From positions 620,001-684,000 of the forward strand of contig WACJ01000126.1 of assembly GCA_008973525.1 (NCBI GenBank): a DNA stretch of 64,000 bases, in the 5' to 3' direction. Made by a program: the position numbers and the translations under genes. Below the pieces are notes generated by a model, which was given only the letters and a program-made list of their open reading frames with translations, did not search any database and was not told the origin of the DNA. This document shows, in pieces, positions 57,540 through 64,000 of the stretch. The stretch comes from Stenopsyche tienmushanensis (Eukaryota > Arthropoda > Insecta > Trichoptera > Stenopsychidae). The stretch's first letter is position 1. The number at the start of each line of letters is the position of its first letter.

Positions 57540-58300
57540 TTTATTGGGTTAAGAGGCATATGAAAGATTTAGATGGTTGTTTTTTTGCTCGCTATTAAAA
57601 AACATAGGTTTACTACAACATCTCAAAAATAAAAAGATCAAGATATTGACAAGGATTTATGTACAAATACTCCTTTATAATATTTTAGAATAGATTTTTT
57701 AAAAACAAACAATTTTGTTTTTTTGCATATTTTCAAAGCTTAGACTTTAAAAATATATTTTCGAAATAAATTTGCAAAATTCCAATTATTTACAAAGTTA
57801 CTACTTTTTTAAACACAGTTGACATCATATCTCAAGTTTTAATCAACTGTTTTACTTCAAATTTGATAAAAATATTTTCTATATAATTTTCTATGGTCTC
57901 TGCCAGATTTATGTTAAAATTTTATTTTTAACAATTTAAAAAAAATTAAACTGTAAAAATAAGGCTACAAAATGACATATTTTTTAAACAGCCCCCATTT
58001 TCTGAATATTAAATTATTATTATTTCTTTAAAGTAGAAACTATAGAGACATTTTTACTAATTAAAAAATTGTGTCAACTAAAAAACCCTTTTAATACCCC
58101 ATACACTTTACCAGCGTATAACTTTTTAATTTTGATTTTCTTTTCTTTTTTATTTATTTTTTTATATTTTGAAAATGTTAATAAACACCTGGTAACATTT
58201 TTTTATTAAAGATATTTTTTGTGTTCTATTTATCGAACTTAAAAAAACATTCAAAATTTGTGCCTCTATACTAGAATACCCCCTTATTATCAATTATTAC
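57540..58300. repeat. repeat B interior fragment
   Basis: CAGTTGACATCATATCTCAA, GTTTTACTTCAAATTTGATA, TGCCAGATTTATGTT and AAATTAAACTGTAAAAATA match the 17423 element in order; ends are absent. Confidence 0.65.
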
Positions 58301-59580
58301 TTTATCTAATTTTTCTTATGTTTATGATTTTGTATTAATAAAATATGCTGTCTGAATAATGACAAATAGTCATAAGTGGAGAATTTGTGCATCATCCTAA
58401 TAAATTGTTGGCAATCATTCCAAATGAAAGATAAGGGTGAAGTATCGCATTTTTTCGATATAGTCACATATCTTTCCAGCATTTTTGCAATTATAAGAAA
58501 AACTCCAAGATGCTTAATTTGGGGGTTGAGATGGAGCTATTGTGTAAAGAGGGGGGGGTGGGGTTGATATGTCGTGTATAATGGCACATGAGTAGGAAGT
58601 GTTCGGCATGCAGGCCGCGAGTGGCATGTTGCATGTCATGACGGCACAAATAATTGAATCAATTAAAATCGTTCCGGCTGCAACTAGAATGCACTTCTGC
58701 ACGTCATCAAGCCCCTTAACAACTCATTTTGACTTCCATTACAGAATATTCGGATTGCACAGTGACAACTCCATTCATCCTCCACAATAATCCCCGCAAA
58801 CTCGGTGAATACTAAAGCGATCCATCCATTTATCCGCCACGGATCGAAAATTTCGACAAGAGATTTCTTTTTATCAAAAGATTTCGACATTTTAAGCTGA
58901 TCCATTTTATGATAATTATGAATATTCGTAATTTTATAATGGTGGTTTTATTAATAAAAATAAATAAATCAATTTGCAAGCGCCCTGTAGGGTTGTAATT
59001 TATCCTATTACACAACAATTCGGGCACTCGTCCTGCGATAGCATCCCTAAATGAGTGACATTTAGATAGTGATAACCTTGACATTAAGGGCGGAGGGTTG
59101 GAAATGACTGTTATGGCACGCTTGCGGCACGCGTCGTCACTTCCGGGGCACTTATGACAGGACAACGCCGGAAGTCATGCGCAATATACATGCAATAAGG
59201 ACATTCATTGTCATCATACTGCTCTCAAACAAACCAATCAACTCACAAGAAACATATTTTTCTTTTGTGATTTGAACGATATTTTAAAAAAATTATTAAT
59301 ATTTACCATTTTTTGGGGGATTAACTGGTTAACATGTCTGGAATAACGATTTTCGCAATTTATGAACGTAAAATTGGAGTTAAACCATCACTAAAACACA
59401 AAATTATTATTGTTTTGAATCAATGACATTGATTGTTGACAGTAAAGTTCTCTGCCTTATTTCAATTCTCAGAGAAGTTTGAGAATTTTAGAGCCGCTTA
59501 AGTTTGTTTTCGTTTCGATGTTTATAAGTATCCACGAAGACGGTATGCATAGACTTATCTGGCGTAAAAAGCAAGTATAA
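58301..59580. other. Non-coding DNA
   Basis: A mixed-composition block at about 58980-59260 is non-repetitive. A 111-codon minus-strand frame (58830-59165) is unsupported. Confidence 0.35.
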
Positions 59581-59632
59581 TCTGTTGACGTATGACGGGA
59601 TTTGACGGCTGTGTACGTCAAAGTGTTAAGGG
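59580..59632 (+). repeat. TTAA-type transposon end (candidate)
   Basis: GTTGACGTATGACGGGATTT then GACGGCTGTGTACGTCAAAG ending TGTTAA. Repeated TACGTCA words next to TTAA are typical of piggyBac-like termini. No partner end identified. Confidence 0.35.
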
Positions 59633-59802
59633 AGTATTTTGCTCGTATTTTAGGAGATAGTGCCTATACGTTTCACGCATAGGCACTAAGTCCTAAGTAT
59701 CAGGGTTGTTGAAATAGAATTTTTTTCAACATTTTGAAAAAATGCCCAAAATTACACTTTTAAATCGTCGTAATGCCCCTCTCCCCTTTCCCGGAAATCC
59801 AA

Positions 59803-60115
59803 TGTATTTTTTAAAGTTAACTAATATTATTCCAAATGAAATATATTAAATACTATTATAATGTACGTTTTAAAATAATATACAAAGATAGTCCCAAAAG
59901 TACCTGACCTAACGTATAGATGGCGGCTACTGTTGTAAAAAAAATACTATGATAGAAAGTGTCTAGACGCTACGTCACTTCCGCGATAGTACAGATCATA
60001 TAAAATGCCGTAAAAAGCTCAAAAGAGGACAGAGTGGCCATAAAGTTTGTGTGCTCAATCGGTCCGCTTTTCGGATCGCTGATAAGACAAATGAGCGGCT
60101 CGCGATCCAATAAAA
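59803..60115 (+). mobile_element. mariner A deletion derivative, copy 5
   Basis: Starts with TTAAAGTTAACTAATA as at 9196, then ATAGTCCCAAAAGTACCTGA, ATGGCGGCTACTGTTG, CGCTACGTCACTTCCGCGAT, CGGTCCGCTTTTCGGATCG and GGCTCGCGATCC. It breaks off before the GATGCCATAC box. Confidence 0.7.
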
Positions 60116-60224
60116 AGTTGAATTGATCTATTTTTGAGCAATCGTATTCATGTAATTTAAATATTTAGAGCAGTCTGGTGTAAATTTTGGAATAAATAAA
60201 ATGAAAATTGATCAGGGGAGATAT

Positions 60225-60545
60225 GGTAGGCATTTAAAAAAGCGCTGTAAATCGCATATTGACTGAAAATTTGGACATGTTAAAGCTTTGCGCAAGATGG
60301 GTGCCGCGTTTGCTCACAGTGAAACAAAAACAACGTCGTGAAGATGTTTTTATCGAGCGTTTGGCAAAGTTACATAGCAATAAAGCCAAGTTTTTGAGTC
60401 GATTCATAACAATGGATGAAACGCGGGTCCATTACAAATCATATGGGGTACGCTCAATCAGTCCGCTTTTCAGACCGCTGAACGAGCGGCTCGCAATCGG
60501 ATGCCATACCTGAACATAACGATAACGAAGAAAAGAGGGATTAGA
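60225..60545 (+). pseudogene. mariner A transposase middle part
   Basis: Plus-strand text from about 60245 and the frame 60259-60513 read ENLDMLKLCARWVPRLLTVK, then QRREDVFIERLAKLHSNKA, then FLSRFITMDETRVHYKS. The FITMDETWVH signature around the first catalytic Asp (codon 60414-60416) is present with Trp changed to Arg. The frame then runs into the short mariner A block (CAGTCCGCTTTTCAGACCG, GGATGCCATACCTGAACATA). The second and third catalytic residues are missing. Confidence 0.75.
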
Positions 60546-60596
60546 CAACTTAGTGTATAAGTGCTTATATTCTCGCTAAAATTGTAGACATTCATT

Positions 60597-60665
60597 TGTA
60601 TTGTTTATGTGTACGCGAAGAAATGAACGCTGCGCGGTCCCGAGAGAAAAGCGGATTTGTTATTG
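60597..60665 (+). repeat. dispersed repeat C, copy 5 (partial)
   Basis: TTTATGTGTACGCGAAGAAA followed by GAACGCTGCGCGGTCCCGAG; the middle of the repeat (the GCTATCAACAG box) is deleted. Confidence 0.55.
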
Positions 60666-60779
60666 AACAGCCAGCGTTATATCGAATCGCGTTCGGTAAA
60701 TCCGCGTCCTGCGAAGGATTGCGCTGTTTGAATTAAAATTTTATCGCCGACGACCGTATGCAGGAAATCTGTTTTTTAT

Positions 60780-61260
60780 TATAATTGATTTATCAAATAT
60801 GATGACACTGATGGGCGTAATCAAGGGCATATAACCCTTTCCGCGCGGCGCGCGTGCACCCGCATGAAGGGCGTCCGATGTTCACATACTCTTTACTTAT
60901 TGTATAAAACTCAATTTGGCTTTATGATTAATTTAACCCTTTCAAAAGATGTTGTCACACGACAACAAAAAAAAAACGATGTGCATATCTCGCGTCGAAT
61001 CCCTAATCATTTCGAGCGGTGATACTCAAACTTTTGTACAATGAGTATGAATTGGCTTTAATGCATTATGTATCGGGGTATCTTTGAGATGCATTGATGT
61101 AACCCTTTGGTTGTCATAACGCCATGATTGGTTTTTATTAATATTTTATTGACTACTAATAGGCTTATTGGAATTTTTCCATGTATCATGCAGGTGTATC
61201 GAATTGCCTCGATTGATTTACAGTCGTTTTACGATCGCACAATTATTTTAACCCTTTCAC
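60780..61260. repeat. Cluster of AACCCTTT motifs, degenerate tandem repeat
   Basis: AACCCTTT occurs at 60833, 60935, 61101 and 61250, with partly similar context before it (AATTTGGCTTTATG at about 60912, GAATTGGCTTTAATG at about 61049). Three are preceded by TTTA/TTTTA. GTTGTC-ACAC-GACAAC follows the second. These may be nested TTAA-type transposon ends. Confidence 0.35.
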
Positions 61261-62520
61261 ACACTTCGTACTTGAATATTCGTCAGTGAATCGTTTCATA
61301 GAGTTGTCGGATGGCAATAAATCACCGAATTAAAATTTTCCTATTCACTCAACCCAATAATTGTTAATAAAATTTGATTGCTGCATTCTTTTATTAGATC
61401 ATCTCTATTTTCTATGAGCAATTTCGATTGTATTTTTGTGCAGAAGCGACTGCTTCATTAGAGCAATTTCTAGATAGTGGATGTATTAATGACAATTGTT
61501 ATACAATTAAACTCGCCTAGATTATGATTCCTGGAAGCTGTAACCGCAAAGCGTCCTGCTAACTCAATAACTCCCATATTCCATCATGTCGCATGGCATG
61601 GATCATAATTACTTTAAAGTAGACCAGCATAGCTATAAACTTTGGCTATGGTATCCAGTTACCAACTGACCGTTCTACATTTACAACCTCTACGGATGGA
61701 TATTCAATTTGTATCCATTTTTCAAAGATAAATTTAAATAAGCTCATACAAAAGGCATCCTTGTTTTAAAAGGATGCCAAATGGTAAAACATAATTGTTC
61801 ATAAATCACAGCAAAATTGATATAAAATAATTGAAAAAGATGTGGTGGTGGAGCATGGAGTGATGAGAGAGGATGACATCAGGAATGGAATCGTACACGA
61901 ATACCGTTATTAGTGTAATAATGATATCAGGGTGATACTCGCGAGCGTATTCGGGAGAGCCAAATATAGAAACACTAATTCAATATGAAGACACTGTTTG
62001 CTGACAACATACTCAATTGACTCTAATTGAACATATATTGTGAAATTACCATAATGTGTTTAGCGCATTTCACAGACTCGCCTTGCAAAGCGAATTGTGC
62101 CAAAATTGATAGATCCTATTGGATCACCAAAAATTAGGCGACACGCAAACCAATTATTATAATCATTATTTATCATCACGCTCCTTCGGCTAATGACCGT
62201 TGACGTCTTTCGGGATGAATTGTGGACGCGGACGCCAACCAAATAAATGATCATTTTTTTTCTTAATTTTGGGACTAAATTTTGTTATCCAAACAATTTT
62301 CTAAAATTATTTCATAATATGAAAAGAGCACAGTGTATTTTCAGCATATTTAACAATGATATTCAGTAAAATGTTCAAATACATATTAAACGTTTTAAAA
62401 AATCAAAATCTGGGGTTCGAACCGGTTCGAAATGATCGGGTTTTTCGATTCGGTACACATCTTAAATGAAAAAGGGTTTGAATCTTCAAAGATCAGATCT
62501 TCATGATAACGTTTATTTTT
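61261..62520. other. Non-coding DNA
   Basis: AT-rich with a mixed block at about 62060-62240; no repeat or gene recognised. Confidence 0.4.
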
Positions 62521-62524
62521 CACT

Positions 62525-62735
62525 TAGGATTGGCGGCGGTTACGAGGCGTAGACGATTCTTCCGAGGGACTTCAAAACGAGACTTGAACTCTAAACTGAA
62601 TTCTCTACTATCTTTACCGTGATTATCTTATCGATCTGAATAATGTCGTTTCTGCCATTTTTCTGGATTTTTCGGTATTTTGAGAATCATCATTCGTTCG
62701 GTGGTACGTGTAAAATGTCGTAGATAGCCGAGTTT
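62525..62735 (+). repeat. dispersed repeat G, copy 2
   Basis: GGTTACGAGGCGTAGACGAT, TCTTCCGAGGGACTTC, TTTTGAGAATCATCATTCGT and GGTGGTACG follow the order of copy 1 at 57195. Confidence 0.65.
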
Positions 62736-62894
62736 AATAATTTTTTATTATTACTTTCCTTTTTTAGAATAAAATCAGAAAGCTAAAAAGCTTTCATGGC
62801 AGCCCCAACCTTTCCACACTACATATAATTTCATATAATATATGACATTCTCTATTCTTATGCACAGGACTTTTACAAAGTTGTATAATTCCTC

Positions 62895-63100
62895 TTTTCT
62901 TCGTTATCGTAATGTTCAGGTATGGCATCCGATCACGAACCGCTCATTCATCATATCAGTGGTCCGAAAAGCGGACGGATTGAGCATTCATACCTTATGG
63001 CCACTCCGTCCTCTTTTAGGGCCATTTGCGGCATTTTCAATGATCTGTACGATCACGGAAGCAACATAGCTTCTAAACACTTTATATCATAGTATATTTT
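62895..63100 (-). mobile_element. mariner A deletion derivative, copy 6
   Basis: Reverse orientation: TTCGTTATCGTAATGTTCAG, GTATGGCATCCGATCACGAA, GGTCCGAAAAGCGGACGG, TGGCCACTCCGTCCTCTTTT, GATCACGGAAGCAACATAGC and CACTTTATATCATAG. The TIR portion is not evident. Confidence 0.7.
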
Positions 63101-64000
63101 TTTACAACAGTAATAATAAATAAATCAAACAAAAATTAAATCCTGATAAATCAATAATTCAAATAATATTGTTATCAAACAAAATTCCAGCTTTTAAAGT
63201 CTTTGTTATATATTTTGTTTAGGTTGTTTCTTCATATATGTTTGCCATGTATCCAGACTGAAACTCCTAAATATCAATTTGTTTCCTAATGTTGTGTACT
63301 CCAAGATGGGATTCCCAAACTTCCAGCCAATAAGCGTCAAGTCAATATACTTTCGTTAAATAAATTACATTAATATATGCTTCTAGTTTTAATTATTATA
63401 CCTGCAATTAATTATATTTGTTACCAACGTTCCTACGGAGAAGTAGAAATGGAAAATAGTACGTTAACAACAATTAAAGAAAATAAATTCGAGAATATTA
63501 TATTCATATATAATGTTTATTAAAAAAGGAGGAATAAATTATGAAGGAAAATAGGTTTTTTTATATTAATAAAAACACTAAACACAAAAATAAATTATTC
63601 GGAACTAAACCAAAAACCGTTATATTGCCGGGAACGGAAACCGTAATCGAACCGATATAAATGTGTTGGAATTGAACCGAAATAAAAAAATAGCGACTGA
63701 AGCCCTGGTCAAAATAAGACCATTTTCAACTTAACACGTTTCAGGCGGGCGCTGACGCGTTTGATTTTGGGCACAGCTTGGGGAGTCCTAGGCCCTGGGA
63801 TAGTACTCCTTTAGGGATTAAACAGTGAAATAAATCTTATTTAAAAGTTTATTACAGGCGATTGAAATTCCAAACCATTTTCTGCTCGTTTTGAAAATGT
63901 TATATCCTTTTTGAAAGTTTTACAAATTATTATAAATATTTGTTGTAGAGCCTTTCTCTTTGGTATTTTTTTCAGCCGATGCATTTGCACGTCTTGTGTT
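63101..64000. other. AT-rich DNA to the end of the window
   Basis: No gene recognised. TTAACACGTTTCAGGCGGGC at about 63733 looks like another TTAA-type transposon end. A pyrimidine tract ending TTTTTTTCAG at 63975 is acceptor-like but the following 25 bases do not show DRGX-like coding sequence. Confidence 0.35.

Noticed and set aside
63976..64000. Possible next DRGX exon after TTTTTTTCAG
   Set aside because: Only 25 bases remain. In the required phase they give a Cys-rich peptide unlike a DRGX tail, so it cannot be supported.
1..64000. CRISPR arrays, operons, ribosome binding sites, rRNA genes
   Set aside because: No regularly spaced direct repeats, no bacterial gene layout and no rRNA-like sequence were seen. 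The window is eukaryotic nuclear DNA.
1..64000. Endogenous viral or LTR-retroelement sequence
   Set aside because: No paired long terminal repeats, reverse transcriptase or protease motifs, or viral core motifs were recognised. The zinc-knuckle trace at 14.4 kb fits a non-LTR ORF1 better.

Overview
This window looks like a piece of an insect (at least arthropod) nuclear genome. It is AT-rich, has introns with GT-AG splice sites, carries split paired-class homeobox exons and scattered nuclear tRNA genes with Pol III T-runs, and is crowded with decayed Tc1/mariner, pogo/Tigger-like and piggyBac-like DNA transposons. I see no prokaryotic features. The species cannot be fixed from the sequence alone.

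The one protein-coding gene I can support is an orthologue of DRGX (dorsal root ganglia homeobox; Drosophila Drgx), on the + strand. Six coding exons are visible at 21644-21731, 37713-37804, 38828-38929, 52653-52769, 53318-53517 and 53590-53694. Splice phases agree at every junction (1, 0, 0, 0, 2). The 60-residue Q50 paired-like homeodomain is spread over coding exons 2-4, with an intron between homeodomain positions 46 and 47. The last visible exon ends in a donor site in mid-codon, so the rest of the protein lies outside the window or in an exon I did not recognise. Introns range from 72 bp to about 16 kb.

From 1 to about 21.3 kb the window is upstream intergenic sequence. It holds transposase remnants, a 0.7 kb pogo-like element (3722-4409), two intact-looking tRNA genes (Glu-CTC at 11017, Ile-AAT at 13043), one degenerate tRNA-Glu (5161), a decayed non-LTR gag-like ORF next to a dispersed repeat (13.9-14.8 kb), and a complete-looking 1.05 kb element with TIRs and TA duplications (17423-18475). 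The promoter of the homeobox gene probably lies around 21.2-21.6 kb, where there is a TATA-like box at 21310.

From 21.7 to 53.3 kb the window is DRGX introns: another Glu/Ile tRNA pair (26078, 26363), tRNA-Ile at 45705, two long-inverted-repeat pogo-like structures (27874-29139, 40334-42875), deletion derivatives of several Tc1/mariner families, and non-repetitive islands that may be enhancers. The 548-bp fourth intron is mostly a 421-bp mariner deletion derivative. From 53.7 kb to the end I see only transposon remnants and non-repetitive DNA.

I did not find an undescribed biological system. The most interesting points are the complete exon-phase reading of DRGX, an exon-like phase-compatible island in intron 1, the shared architecture of the pogo-like elements, a perfect 23-bp inverted duplication inside a mariner remnant, and unclassified dispersed repeats. 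Transposon families are labelled mariner A/F/J, Tc1-like E, repeats B, C, D, G and TTAA-type H purely for use within this annotation.
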